A DNA stretch of 64,000 nucleotides, from positions 5,213 to 69,212 of the forward strand of contig NZ_JANCOC010000001.1 of assembly GCF_024294905.1 (NCBI RefSeq), in the 5' to 3' direction. The translations under genes and the position numbers were made by a program. Source of the DNA: Rothia gullae. GTDB taxonomy: Bacteria; Actinomycetota; Actinomycetes; Actinomycetales; Micrococcaceae. Shown here piece by piece: positions 24,589-33,754 of this stretch; within the stretch, counting starts at the first letter, position 1, and each line of letters starts with the position of its first letter. The notes beneath the pieces are model-generated. The model did no database searches, was not told where the DNA came from, and worked only from the letters and a program-made list of their open reading frames with translations.

Positions 24589-26201
24589 TGCGCGTTATGG
24601 CACAAGTTGCGATGGTGATGGCGCTCGATAAGTGCATCGGCTGCCACACCTGCTCCGTGACCTGTAAGCAGGCATGGACGAACCGAGCCGGTACCGAGTA
24701 CGTCTGGTTCAACAACGTTGAGACTCGTCCCGGTCAGGGTTACCCCCGCCGTTACGAGGATCAGGAGAAGTGGAAGGGCGGCTGGGTGCTGAACAAGCGC
24801 GGTCGTCTGGAGCTCAAGAGCGGTAACCGCTTCCAGAAGCTCTTCACGATTTTCGCTTCCCCGATTCAGCCCGAGCTGAACGACTACTACGAGCCCTGGA
24901 CCTACGATTACCAGAACCTGACCAGTGCTCCTCTGGGTGATGACTTCCCGGCTGCTAAGCCGGTCTCCCTCATCACCGGTGAGGACACCAAGGTCGAGTG
25001 GGGTATGAACTGGGACGACAACCTGGCTGGTGCGACCGAGTACGGTCACCTGGACCCGCTGGTTGAGAAGGTTCGCAAGAAGGCTGAGGACAAGATTAAG
25101 TTCGAGTTCGAGCAGACCTTCATGTTCTACCTGCCTCGTATTTGTGAGCACTGCCTGAACCCCTCCTGCATGGCTTCTTGCCCCTCCGGCGCTATCTACA
25201 AGCGCGCTGAGGACGGCATTGTTCTGGTTGACCAGGACCGTTGCCGCGGTTGGCGTCAGTGCATCACCGGCTGCCCCTACAAGAAGGTGTACTTCAACCA
25301 CAAGACGGGTAAGGCTGAGAAGTGTACCTTCTGCTACCCCCGTATTGAGGCTGGTATCCCGACCGTGTGTGCTGAGACCTGTGTTGGTCGTATGCGCTAC
25401 ATCGGTATCTTCCTCTACGATGCAGACCGCGTGACTGAGGCTGCTTCGGTTGAGGACGAGAAGGACCTCTACGAGGCTCAGCTGTCGCTGATGCTTGATC
25501 CTTCGGATCCGGCTGTGATTGAGCAGGCTCGTAAGAACGACATCCCCGAGGCGTGGATTACTGCAGCTCAGAAGTCGCCCGTGTACAAGCTGGCGAAGGA
25601 GTGGAAGGTGGCTCTGCCCCTGCACCCCGAGTACCGCACCATGCCGATGGTTTGGTACGTGCCGCCGCTGTCTCCGATTGTTGACCTGCTCAAGGAGCAG
25701 GGCCACGATGCAGAGAACAGCAACAACCTGTTCGGCGCTATTGAGTCTCTCCGTATTCCGGTTGAGTACCTGGCTGAGCTGTTCACCGCTGGTGACACTG
25801 AGGTTGTTACTAACGTTCTGCGCCGCCTGGCTGCGATGCGTTCGTACATGCGTGACATCAACCTCGGTGGCGAAGGCAACGAGGAGATCGCTCAGGCTGT
25901 CGGCATGACCGGTCAGCAGGTGTACGAGATGTACCGTCTGATGGCTATCGCTAAGTACAACGAGCGTTACGTCATTCCTAAGGCTCACATGGAAGACGCC
26001 CACAACCTTGAGGAAATGGGCTGCTCCCTGAGCGTGGATGGCGGACCCGGCATGTACGGCGATGCGTTCAACGACATGGAGGGTCGCCCGACCCCCGTGT
26101 CCACCGGTGTCTACGAGGCTAACAACAAGGTCAGCTTGTTCAGCTGGGACGGTTCTTCCCGTCCTGATGGCCTCTTCCCGAACACCACCGGAAAGAAGTA
26201 A
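24588..26201 (+). CDS. narH: Nitrate reductase beta subunit NarH
   Basis: The 537-residue iron-sulfur subunit that passes electrons from NarI to NarG. Four clusters can be read: CIGCHTCSVTC (Cys 16, 19, 22, 26), CEHCLNPSCMASCPSGA, CRGWRQCITGCPYKK, where Trp replaces a Cys as in the [3Fe-4S] cluster of the family, and CTFCYPRIEAGIPTVCAETC. The ATG overlaps the narG stop (TAATG) and has AGGAGGT nine bases upstream inside narG, so the two are translationally coupled. Confidence 0.98.
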   Translation: MRVMAQVAMVMALDKCIGCHTCSVTCKQAWTNRAGTEYVWFNNVETRPGQGYPRRYEDQEKWKGGWVLNKRGRLELKSGNRFQKLFTIFASPIQPELNDYYEPWTYDYQNLTSAPLGDDFPAAKPVSLITGEDTKVEWGMNWDDNLAGATEYGHLDPLVEKVRKKAEDKIKFEFEQTFMFYLPRICEHCLNPSCMASCPSGAIYKRAEDGIVLVDQDRCRGWRQCITGCPYKKVYFNHKTGKAEKCTFCYPRIEAGIPTVCAETCVGRMRYIGIFLYDADRVTEAASVEDEKDLYEAQLSLMLDPSDPAVIEQARKNDIPEAWITAAQKSPVYKLAKEWKVALPLHPEYRTMPMVWYVPPLSPIVDLLKEQGHDAENSNNLFGAIESLRIPVEYLAELFTAGDTEVVTNVLRRLAAMRSYMRDINLGGEGNEEIAQAVGMTGQQVYEMYRLMAIAKYNERYVIPKAHMEDAHNLEEMGCSLSVDGGPGMYGDAFNDMEGRPTPVSTGVYEANNKVSLFSWDGSSRPDGLFPNTTGKK

Positions 26202-26204
26202 TAA

Positions 26205-26945
26205 GTGGCTGGATTCTTTTCCAAGCTCATGGGCAAGGCCGGTTCCGAGGCTGCGGTCTCGGAGCCGGCTCAGCCGGAGAACCCGTTCGATATTGATTAC
26301 GGTCCCGGCGAGGATAAGGACTCGGTGATCTACCAGGTGAGCGGTATGCTCCTGGGCTACCCCGATGAGGAAACTCTGAAGGTTCTGCCCGAGCTGGTGG
26401 AGATTACCGCTTCCACCCAGGATGAGGCTTTCATTGCTGCCGTTGATGCGGTTCAGCAGTGGCTGACTTCTAAGGACCTTGAGGATGTGCAGTCCGAGTA
26501 CGTGCAGGAGTACGACCTTTCGCGTCGTCATTCTCTGCATCTGTCCTACTGGACCGATGGCGATACCCGCCGCCGTGGTGAGACTCTTCTGCGTTTCAAG
26601 CAGATGTACCGCGACTCCGGTATGTTGACCGTTTTGAATGGTGAGCTTCCGGACTACCTGCCGCTGGTGCTGGAGTTCTGTGCGTTGGTGGATCGCCGTA
26701 AGGGCCGTTCCGCTTTGCAGGCGTACCGTCCGTCCCTTGAGCTTCTTCGTCTGTCCATGAAGGACGGAAATCTGCCCCACTACGGGTTGTTGCAGAGCAT
26801 CTGCGATACCCTTCCTGGCGTCTCTCCGCAGACTCAGGAGGAGGTCCAGAAGATGGCTGGCTACGGCCCTCCCGTCGAGACTGTTGGCCTGAATGGCTAC
26901 GCTGATCATCAGCTGCTCCAGCAGGCTTCGGCTCGTTCTAACTAG
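26205..26945 (+). CDS. narJ: Nitrate reductase assembly chaperone NarJ
   Basis: The 246-residue chaperone that helps cofactor loading of NarG and its attachment to NarI; it is not part of the final enzyme. The all-helical TorD/NarJ-type sequence is recognised by QVSGMLLGYPDEETL, EYVQEYDLSRRHSLHLSYW and GDTRRRGETLLRFKQMY. GTG start at 26205, three bases after narH, whose end supplies GGAAAG as a binding site. Confidence 0.95.
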   Translation: MAGFFSKLMGKAGSEAAVSEPAQPENPFDIDYGPGEDKDSVIYQVSGMLLGYPDEETLKVLPELVEITASTQDEAFIAAVDAVQQWLTSKDLEDVQSEYVQEYDLSRRHSLHLSYWTDGDTRRRGETLLRFKQMYRDSGMLTVLNGELPDYLPLVLEFCALVDRRKGRSALQAYRPSLELLRLSMKDGNLPHYGLLQSICDTLPGVSPQTQEEVQKMAGYGPPVETVGLNGYADHQLLQQASARSN

Positions 26946-26971
26946 TTTTATCCCTTGTGAGGAGACAACAC

Positions 26972-27805
26972 GTGTACGTACTTGCTTCTGAGAACGCAGG
27001 ACATGCTGCACAGGCTGTAGCCGATCCGGGTATTGTTGACATCCTGCTGTGGGGCGTTCTGCCCTATGTTGCACTGGTCGTTCTGATTGGTGGCACCATT
27101 TGGCGTTACCGTACTGACCAGTTCGGATGGACTACCCGCTCGTCCCAGGTCTATGAATCGAAGCTGTTGCGCATCGCTTCGCCCCTGTTCCATTACGGTC
27201 TTGCGGCCGTTTTCCTTGGCCACGTTGGTGGTCTGGTGGTGCCTAAGGCATTCACCGACCTGGTCGTTTCGGAAGACACTTACCACATTGTGGCGCTGGT
27301 TGGCGGTTCTGTTGCTGCGGTCGCAACCATTGTTGGTATGTTCGTTCTGATTGGTCGCCGCGCTTCGAACTCTCGTGTGCGTTCGGCTACCACTCGTAAT
27401 GACGTTTTCATGTATGTCGTTTTGGTTCTGGTGATTCTCGCCGGTACTGCGGCTACTCTAATTTCGGCAGTGAACCCCTCGGGTGGTTTGCCTCCGGTGA
27501 ATGGTCACGAGGTTCACTTCAACTACCGTGAGACCATTTCTGTGTGGTTCCGTTCGCTGTTCTACTTCCACCCTGAGGTGGCTCTGATGGTGAATATTCC
27601 TGTGGCTTTCAAGATTCACATCGTGGTGGCTATGGTTCTGTTCATCATTTGGCCGTTTACCCGCCTGGTGCATGCACTGACTGTGCCCCTGCACTACCTC
27701 TTCCGCCCCTACACCGTGTACCGCTCTCGTGGTGGCCAGCGTGTTGGTGCACGTCGAGGTTGGGATCCGGTTGGTACTCTCCCCCGTGAGCGCGCCGACC
27801 GCTAA
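26972..27805 (+). CDS. narI: Nitrate reductase gamma subunit NarI (cytochrome b)
   Basis: The membrane anchor that oxidises menaquinol and passes electrons to NarH through two b haems. The 277-residue product has about five membrane segments and the two paired His sites, FHYGLAAVFLGHVGG and FKIHIVVAM...RLVHAL, expected for the distal and proximal haems. The GTG at 26972 follows GAGGAG by seven bases; an earlier in-frame GTG at 26957 overlaps that site and is not used here. The C-terminus is arginine-rich. Confidence 0.96.
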   Translation: MYVLASENAGHAAQAVADPGIVDILLWGVLPYVALVVLIGGTIWRYRTDQFGWTTRSSQVYESKLLRIASPLFHYGLAAVFLGHVGGLVVPKAFTDLVVSEDTYHIVALVGGSVAAVATIVGMFVLIGRRASNSRVRSATTRNDVFMYVVLVLVILAGTAATLISAVNPSGGLPPVNGHEVHFNYRETISVWFRSLFYFHPEVALMVNIPVAFKIHIVVAMVLFIIWPFTRLVHALTVPLHYLFRPYTVYRSRGGQRVGARRGWDPVGTLPRERADR

Positions 27806-27835
27806 TACACATATCCATATTGCAAAAGAGGAAAT

Positions 27836-29065
27836 ATGAGCACCCCCGCTGCACCGAGCTACGACCTGAAGAATGGTCAGCTCCGTAACGTTCTGCTTGC
27901 AACCTTCGCCTCTACCATTGGTTTCTGGGCGTGGACCGTCGTTGGCCCGCTGGCCAAGATGTACGCAAAGCAGATGCACCTGGACGCTGGTATGACCAGC
28001 CTTCTGGTTGCTATGCCGATTTTCATCGGCGCTATCGGCCGTATTCCCGTTGGTGGTCTGACTGACCGCTACGGTGGTCGTATTATGTTCACCGCTGTTC
28101 TGGCGATTAGCGCACCCCTGGTCCTCCTGGTTGGTGTTGCTGGTCAGATGAACTCGCTGCCCATGCTGCTTGTTGTGGCGTTCTTCCTGGGTATTGCGGG
28201 TACCGTGTTCGCTGTGGGTATTCCCTTCAGTTCCGCATGGTATGACGCTTCCAAGAAGGGTTTTGCGACCGGTGTGTTCGGTGCCGGCATGGTGGGTACT
28301 GCAATTTCTGCATTCGCTACCCCCCGCCTGGTGCAGGGTATTGGTTACTTCCAGACTCACGTTCTGATTGCTGTTATCTGTGCTGTAACCGCTGCTATCT
28401 CTTTCTTCTTCTTGAAGGATTCTCCGGCAACCATCGGCCGTGAGGTTACTCCGCTGATGCCGAAGATTGTTCAGGCATTCAAGGTGAAGACCACTTGGCA
28501 GCTGGGCTTCCTCTACGCTGTTGTGTTCGGTGCGTTCGTGGCATTCTCGAACTACCTGCCCACTTACCTGAGCAACATCTACAGCTTCAACGCTAACGAC
28601 GCTGGTATGCGTGCGGCTGGCTTCGTGGCTGCTACCGTGATTGCTCGTCCCTTCGGTGGTGTTCTGGCTGATAAGTTCGGTCCGAAGATTATCTCCCTCA
28701 TCTCCCTGGGCGGTGTGGTGATTCTGGCAGTTATCACCGCGTTCCAGCCTGATGCTGAGCACGTGTATGGTGCTGTCTTCATCCTGATGGGTGCTCTTCT
28801 GGGTCTGGGCCACGGCTCGGTCTTCGGCTGGGTGGCTCGTGCGGCTGATCCGAAGAACGTTGGTGCGGTGTCCGGTGTGGTTGCTGCTGCTGGCGCTCTG
28901 GGTGGTTTCTTCCCGCCGCTGGTGATGGGTGCAACCTACAACCAGGCTGAGAACAACTACTTCATCGGTCTGATGCTGCTGGCCGTGACCGCGTTCCTCG
29001 CCTTTCTGTCGGCATTCCTCGTGCCGCACGGTGGCAAGCCTGACCACGCTAAGCACGCTAAGTAG
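27836..29065 (+). CDS. narK: Nitrate/nitrite transporter NarK (MFS)
   Basis: A 409-residue major facilitator protein with about twelve membrane segments. The loop GGLTDRYGGRIMF is the MFS signature between helices 2 and 3, and a second one (GGVLADKFGPKII) follows the central loop. The glycine-rich segments FGAGMVGTAISAF and AGALGGFFPPL fit the nitrate signature of NarK proteins. AGAGGAAA precedes the ATG. It closes the nar operon, unlike E. coli where narK comes first. It may import nitrate, export nitrite, or exchange the two. Confidence 0.93.
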   Translation: MSTPAAPSYDLKNGQLRNVLLATFASTIGFWAWTVVGPLAKMYAKQMHLDAGMTSLLVAMPIFIGAIGRIPVGGLTDRYGGRIMFTAVLAISAPLVLLVGVAGQMNSLPMLLVVAFFLGIAGTVFAVGIPFSSAWYDASKKGFATGVFGAGMVGTAISAFATPRLVQGIGYFQTHVLIAVICAVTAAISFFFLKDSPATIGREVTPLMPKIVQAFKVKTTWQLGFLYAVVFGAFVAFSNYLPTYLSNIYSFNANDAGMRAAGFVAATVIARPFGGVLADKFGPKIISLISLGGVVILAVITAFQPDAEHVYGAVFILMGALLGLGHGSVFGWVARAADPKNVGAVSGVVAAAGALGGFFPPLVMGATYNQAENNYFIGLMLLAVTAFLAFLSAFLVPHGGKPDHAKHAK

Positions 29066-29116
29066 GTTCTTCTAGTACATCCTTCTGCAGGGTGTATGCG
29101 AAGTTTGCTTTGACTG

Positions 29117-29167
29117 AGTCCGGCTCGTTTTCTCTTCGGAGGGAACGAGTCGGACTTTGTGCTTTTT
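29117..29167 (+). terminator. Terminator of the nar operon
   Basis: AGTCCGGCTCGTT (29117-29129) pairs with AACGAGTCGGACT (29144-29156) with one G-T pair, followed by TTGTGCTTTTTT. The remaining 180 bases before gcvP hold a small CGTCGC/GCGACG hairpin near 29293-29310 and no glycine riboswitch pattern. Confidence 0.85.
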
Positions 29168-29349
29168 TGCTGTTTTTCAGCTAGTAGAGGGTGGGATTTG
29201 GGGTAGCGAAGAGCTTGATATTCGGGCATGTCGAATGCTGATAAAGGTGGCAAAACTTCATGGAGATGTGGGACACTTAAGATGTTCGACTCGTCGCAAT
29301 AGCGCGACGTGACCCCTCTACGGTTTGCGCCGACCAATAGGAGAATCCT

Positions 29350-32190
29350 ATGTCCTTTATTGATCGTCATCTCGGCCCCCGTTCCGCAGACGCAGAGCAG
29401 ATGCTCGAAACCCTGGGATACTCTTCCCTGGATGCGCTGATGGACGCTGTCGTCCCCTCCCAGATTCGCCTTGACGGCGAATTGCAGTTGCCTGCTCCGC
29501 TGTCGGAGCATGAGGCTCAGGCAAAGATTGCCGGCTATGCTGCGAAGAATAAGGTTCTCGCCCAGATGATTGGTGCCGGATACTACGATGCAGTAACTCC
29601 CGCGGTTCTGCGCCGTAACATTCTGGAAAACCCCGGTTTCTACACTTCTTACACCCCGTACCAGGCTGAGATTTCTCAGGGCCGTCTGGAGGCTCTGCTG
29701 AACTTCCAGAACACCGTGATGGAGCTGACCGGCCTGGAGATTGCAAACTCCTCCCTGCTGGATGAGGCGTCCGCAGTGGCTGAAGCAGCTGTCATGATGC
29801 ACCGTGCGAACCGCAAGGTGAAGAACGGCTTCTTCGCGATTGACTCCCGTTGCCTGCCTCAGGTTATTTCGGTGACTCGCGGCCGCGCAGAGATGCTCGG
29901 CATTCCCTTCGTCATTACTGATTTCTCTGAGGGCCTGCCCGAGGGCGACCTGTACGGTATCGTCCTGGCGTACCCCGGCAATGAAGGCGATATTCGCGAT
30001 ATTGAGCCGCTGATTAAGGCCGCTAAGGAGCGTAACGCCCTGGTCACTGTGGTCGCTGACCTGCTGGCTCTGACCCTGCTGAAGTCTCCGGGTGAGCTGG
30101 GCGCTGATATCGCTGTGGGTAACACTCAGCGTTTCGGTCTGCCCTTCTTCTTCGGTGGCCCCCACGCTGCTTACATGGCTGTTCACAAGGGTATGGAGCG
30201 TACCATGCCTGGCCGTCTGGTGGGTGTTTCTAAGGATTCGGCTGGTAAGCCTGCATACCGTCTGGCTCTGCAGACTCGTGAGCAGCACATTCGCCGTGAG
30301 AAGGCTACTTCCAATATTTGTACTGCTCAGGCTCTGCTGGCGATTGTTGCTGGTGCTTACGCGATGTACCACGGTCCTGAGGGTCTGCGCGCTATCGCGA
30401 ACCGCCTGCACACTAATGCCGCTCGTGTTGCTACCGCGCTGAAGGCTGCGGGCTACGGTATCGCTCACGATACTTTCTTCGACACCGTCGTGGTGGAGGC
30501 TGCCGGCCGTGCTGACGAGCTGGTTGCGAAGGCTCTGGAAGCTGGAGTGAACATCCGCCGCTTCGACGAGAACCGTGTTGGTATTTCCGTGGGTGAATCT
30601 CACGGTGAGGAGCTGCTCAAGGGCCTGGTTGAGGCTCTGGGCGGCACCCTGGGTGAGGCAGATGCACAGTACGATCTGCCCGCTGAGTTGTTGCGTACCG
30701 ATGAGTACATGCAGCACCCGATTTTCCACAAGTACCGCTCCGAGACCGAGATGATGCGCTACCTGCGTCACCTCGCTGATAAGGATCTGGCTCTTGACCG
30801 CACCATGATTCCGCTGGGTTCGTGCACCATGAAGCTGAACGCGGCTGCTGAGATGGAGCCCATCTCCTGGCCTGAGTTCGCGAACATTCACCCGCTGGTC
30901 CCGGAGGATCAGGCTGAGGGCTGGCACGAGCTGATTAAGGACCTGACTGAGTGGCTGGTTGCTATTACCGGTTACGATGCTGTGTCCCTGCAGCCGAACT
31001 CGGGTGCGACCGGTGAGTATGCTGGTCTGCGCGCTATCCGTTCCTTCCACGAGGCTAACGGTGACCACGAGCGCGATACTGTCTTGATTCCGCTGTCTGC
31101 TCACGGCACCAACGCGGCATCTGCTGCTCTGGCTGGTCTGAAGGTTGCCGGTGTGGCAACTGCGGCTGACGGTTCGATTGACGTTGACGACCTGAAGGCA
31201 AAGATCGAGAAGTACGGTCCCAAGGTTGCCGGCATCATGATTACCTACCCCTCCACTCACGGTGTGTTTGAGGAGCAGGTTGCTGAGGTGTGCCAGCTGG
31301 TTCACGAGGCTGGCGGCCAGGTGTACCTGGATGGTGCGAACTTGAACGCTCAGATGGGATTCGCTCAGCCCGGTAAGTTCGGCGGCGACGTTTCGCACCT
31401 GAACCTGCACAAGACCTTCTCCATTCCTCACGGTGGTGGCGGCCCCGGTGTTGGCCCGCTGGCTGTTCGTGAGCACCTGGCGAAGTTCCTGCCCGGTGAC
31501 GCATACCGTGCTGACTCTGAGGGTAAGCTCCCCAATGATGCCGCACTGCCGATTTCGCAGGCGTTCTTCGGTTCTGCCGGTGTTCTGCCGATTAGCTGGA
31601 TGTACATTGCGATGACTGGTGCTCAGGGTCTGAAGGACTCTTCGCAGTACGCGGTTCTGAACGCTAACTACATTGCGAAGAAGCTCAACGACAAGTACCC
31701 GGTGCTGTACACCGGCCCCGGCGGTCTGGTCGCTCACGAGTGCATCCTGGATCTGCGTCAGCTGACCGATCAGTCTCACGTGACTGCTGAGGATGTCTGC
31801 AAGCGTCTGATGGACTTCGGCTTCCACGCTCCGACTCTGGCGTTCCCGGTTCCGGGCACCCTGATGGTTGAGCCGACTGAGTCTGAGTCGAAGGAAGAGC
31901 TGGACCGCTTCATTGAGGCAATGGAGACCATCTACGACGAGATTATCGAGGTGGCTGAGGGCAAGGTCGCTGTGGAGGATTCGGTTCTGCGCAACGCACC
32001 GCATACCGTTGATGTGGTGAGCGCTGATGAGTGGGATCGCCCCTACAGCCGTACTCAGGCAGCTTTCCCTGTCCCGAGCCTGCGCGCTAACAAGTACTTC
32101 ACTTCGGTGGGTCGTATTGATGGTGCTGGCGGTGACCGTAACTTCGTGTGCGAATGCCCCCCGATGGAGGCTTTCGATCTGGAAGCATAA
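29350..32190 (+). CDS. gcvP: Glycine dehydrogenase (decarboxylating), P protein
   Basis: The 946-residue PLP enzyme of the glycine cleavage system, which decarboxylates glycine and loads the aminomethyl group on the lipoyl arm of GcvH. It is the single-chain form. The PLP-binding lysine lies in HLNLHKTFSIPHGGGGPGVG, and the N-terminal half opens with FIDRHLGPRSADAEQMLETLG. AGGAG precedes the ATG by six bases. gcvT follows at 32362. The gene for the partner GcvH is not in the window. Confidence 0.97.
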   Translation: MSFIDRHLGPRSADAEQMLETLGYSSLDALMDAVVPSQIRLDGELQLPAPLSEHEAQAKIAGYAAKNKVLAQMIGAGYYDAVTPAVLRRNILENPGFYTSYTPYQAEISQGRLEALLNFQNTVMELTGLEIANSSLLDEASAVAEAAVMMHRANRKVKNGFFAIDSRCLPQVISVTRGRAEMLGIPFVITDFSEGLPEGDLYGIVLAYPGNEGDIRDIEPLIKAAKERNALVTVVADLLALTLLKSPGELGADIAVGNTQRFGLPFFFGGPHAAYMAVHKGMERTMPGRLVGVSKDSAGKPAYRLALQTREQHIRREKATSNICTAQALLAIVAGAYAMYHGPEGLRAIANRLHTNAARVATALKAAGYGIAHDTFFDTVVVEAAGRADELVAKALEAGVNIRRFDENRVGISVGESHGEELLKGLVEALGGTLGEADAQYDLPAELLRTDEYMQHPIFHKYRSETEMMRYLRHLADKDLALDRTMIPLGSCTMKLNAAAEMEPISWPEFANIHPLVPEDQAEGWHELIKDLTEWLVAITGYDAVSLQPNSGATGEYAGLRAIRSFHEANGDHERDTVLIPLSAHGTNAASAALAGLKVAGVATAADGSIDVDDLKAKIEKYGPKVAGIMITYPSTHGVFEEQVAEVCQLVHEAGGQVYLDGANLNAQMGFAQPGKFGGDVSHLNLHKTFSIPHGGGGPGVGPLAVREHLAKFLPGDAYRADSEGKLPNDAALPISQAFFGSAGVLPISWMYIAMTGAQGLKDSSQYAVLNANYIAKKLNDKYPVLYTGPGGLVAHECILDLRQLTDQSHVTAEDVCKRLMDFGFHAPTLAFPVPGTLMVEPTESESKEELDRFIEAMETIYDEIIEVAEGKVAVEDSVLRNAPHTVDVVSADEWDRPYSRTQAAFPVPSLRANKYFTSVGRIDGAGGDRNFVCECPPMEAFDLEA

Positions 32191-32229
32191 GGAGCCTGTA
32201 ACGCTCCTGGGTAGGCTGTAGCGGTCTAC

Positions 32230-32266
32230 CTGCCTCACTCGTCCTCAGGTTCCTGGGGCGGGTGAG
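32230..32266 (+). other. Stem-loop in the gcvP-gcvT spacer
   Basis: CCTCACTCGTCCTCAGG can pair with CCTGGGGCGGGTGAGG across two bases, with G-T pairs and a bulge. No T-run follows. The 171-base spacer may set the ratio of gcvP to gcvT expression by partial termination or RNA processing. Confidence 0.35.
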
Positions 32267-32361
32267 GATCGCCTCCGCAGCGTATCTCATGTCTGTGGGG
32301 GTGAACTAAATCTACGATGATTGAACGATAACAGCACAAGGCTGTGCGTGAGGAGAATCTA

Positions 32362-33480
32362 ATGTCCCCCAAGAAGACCTCTCTGTACTCTGTCCACGAG
32401 AAGCTTGGCGCTTCTTTCACCGACTTTGGCGGCTGGGATATGCCCCTGAAGTACGCTAATGACGTTGCTGAGCATGAGGCTGTCCGTACTCGTGCCGGTA
32501 TTTTCGACCTGTCCCACATGGGTGAGTTCCGTGTGACCGGTCCGGATGCGGGTGCGTTCCTGGATTACGCTCTGGTATCGAACATGTCCATCCTGAAGGC
32601 CGGTAAGGCAAAGTACTCGATCCTGGTCAACGACAAGGGCGGCGTGATTGACGACCTGATTACTTACCGTCTGGGCGATGAGGAGTTCATGGTCGTTCCG
32701 AACGCTTCGAACATTGACACTGACTTCGCTGCGATGAGCAAGCGCCTGGGCGATTTCAACGTTGAGTTCGTGAACGAGTCGGATCAGACTTCCCTGGTAG
32801 CTGTTCAGGGTCCTCGTGCTGAGGAGATTCTGCTGGCTGCTGGTGTTTCTGATGAGGAGGCTGTCCGCGAGCTGAAGTACTACGCTTCGGTGCCGCTGAC
32901 TGTTGCCGGTGTTGATGTTCTGCTGGCTCGTACCGGTTACACCGGTGAGGATGGCTTCGAGCTGTTTGTTCCGAATGAGAACGCTGTTGAGCTGTGGGAT
33001 AAGCTGGCTGCTGCTGGTGAGCCTTTTGGTATGATTCCTGCCGGCCTGGCTTCTCGTGACTCCCTGCGTCTTGAGGCTGGTATGCCGCTGTATGGTCATG
33101 AGCTGGGTCTTGAGATTACTCCGTTTGAGTCCGGTCTGGGCCGTCTGGTTGAGATCGCTCTGGAGAAGAAGGCGGCTGACTTCGTTGGTCGTGAGGCTCT
33201 GACTGAGCTGGCTAAGAGCGAGTCGAAGCGCATCCTGGTTGGTTTGAAGGCTCAGGCGAAGCGTCCTGCTCGTGCCGGTTCTAAGCTGGTGGATGCTGAG
33301 GGTAATGAGATTGGTGAGGTTACCTCCGGTATTCCTTCCCCGACTCTGGGCTTCCCGATTGCTATGGCGCTGGTGAACCGTGAGTTCTCTGAGGTTGGTT
33401 CTACTGTGGATGTTGATATCCGCGGTAAGCGTGCTCCGTTTGATGTTGTGGCTCTGCCGTTCTACAAGCGTGAGAAGTAA
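32362..33480 (+). CDS. gcvT: Aminomethyltransferase, glycine cleavage T protein
   Basis: The 372-residue T protein releases ammonia from aminomethyl-GcvH and makes 5,10-methylenetetrahydrofolate. Family landmarks include FTDFGGWDMPLKY, RAGIFDLSHMGEFRVTG, RTGYTGEDGFELF and SRDSLRLEAGMPLYGHEL. The ATG at 32362 follows GAGGAG by six bases; an upstream GTG at 32344 has no site. It ends before a clear terminator. Confidence 0.97.
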   Translation: MSPKKTSLYSVHEKLGASFTDFGGWDMPLKYANDVAEHEAVRTRAGIFDLSHMGEFRVTGPDAGAFLDYALVSNMSILKAGKAKYSILVNDKGGVIDDLITYRLGDEEFMVVPNASNIDTDFAAMSKRLGDFNVEFVNESDQTSLVAVQGPRAEEILLAAGVSDEEAVRELKYYASVPLTVAGVDVLLARTGYTGEDGFELFVPNENAVELWDKLAAAGEPFGMIPAGLASRDSLRLEAGMPLYGHELGLEITPFESGLGRLVEIALEKKAADFVGREALTELAKSESKRILVGLKAQAKRPARAGSKLVDAEGNEIGEVTSGIPSPTLGFPIAMALVNREFSEVGSTVDVDIRGKRAPFDVVALPFYKREK

Positions 33481-33511
33481 GAGTTTTTCTGCAGGTAATC
33501 TGTAGTGCAGA

Positions 33512-33545
33512 GGCGTCGTGTCCTGTATAGGCACGGCGCCTTTTC
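33512..33545 (+). terminator. Terminator of gcvP-gcvT
   Basis: GGCGTCGTG (33512-33520) pairs with CACGGCGCC (33532-33540) with one G-T pair, followed by TTTTCT. Confidence 0.85.
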
Positions 33546-33754
33546 TGCGTTGTAATACGGGGTTGTGTGGTGGGGGAGGGCGTGAGGTGTTCTGAGCCTT
33601 AGTTTGTGATGGTTCTGAAGTGCGTTAGGATTAGAGCGGCCAGTCAAGGGTGATTGTCCGCACTTATAGACCGCAGATTGATGTGTGGTCCCTCTGCTGA
33701 GGGGCGCGTATCTTTTGGGGCGGTGCATAGACATTTTTATTTGAAGGACAGAAC

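Noticed and set aside
29157..29349. Glycine riboswitch upstream of gcvP.
   Set aside because: I looked for the tandem aptamer core motifs and found none.
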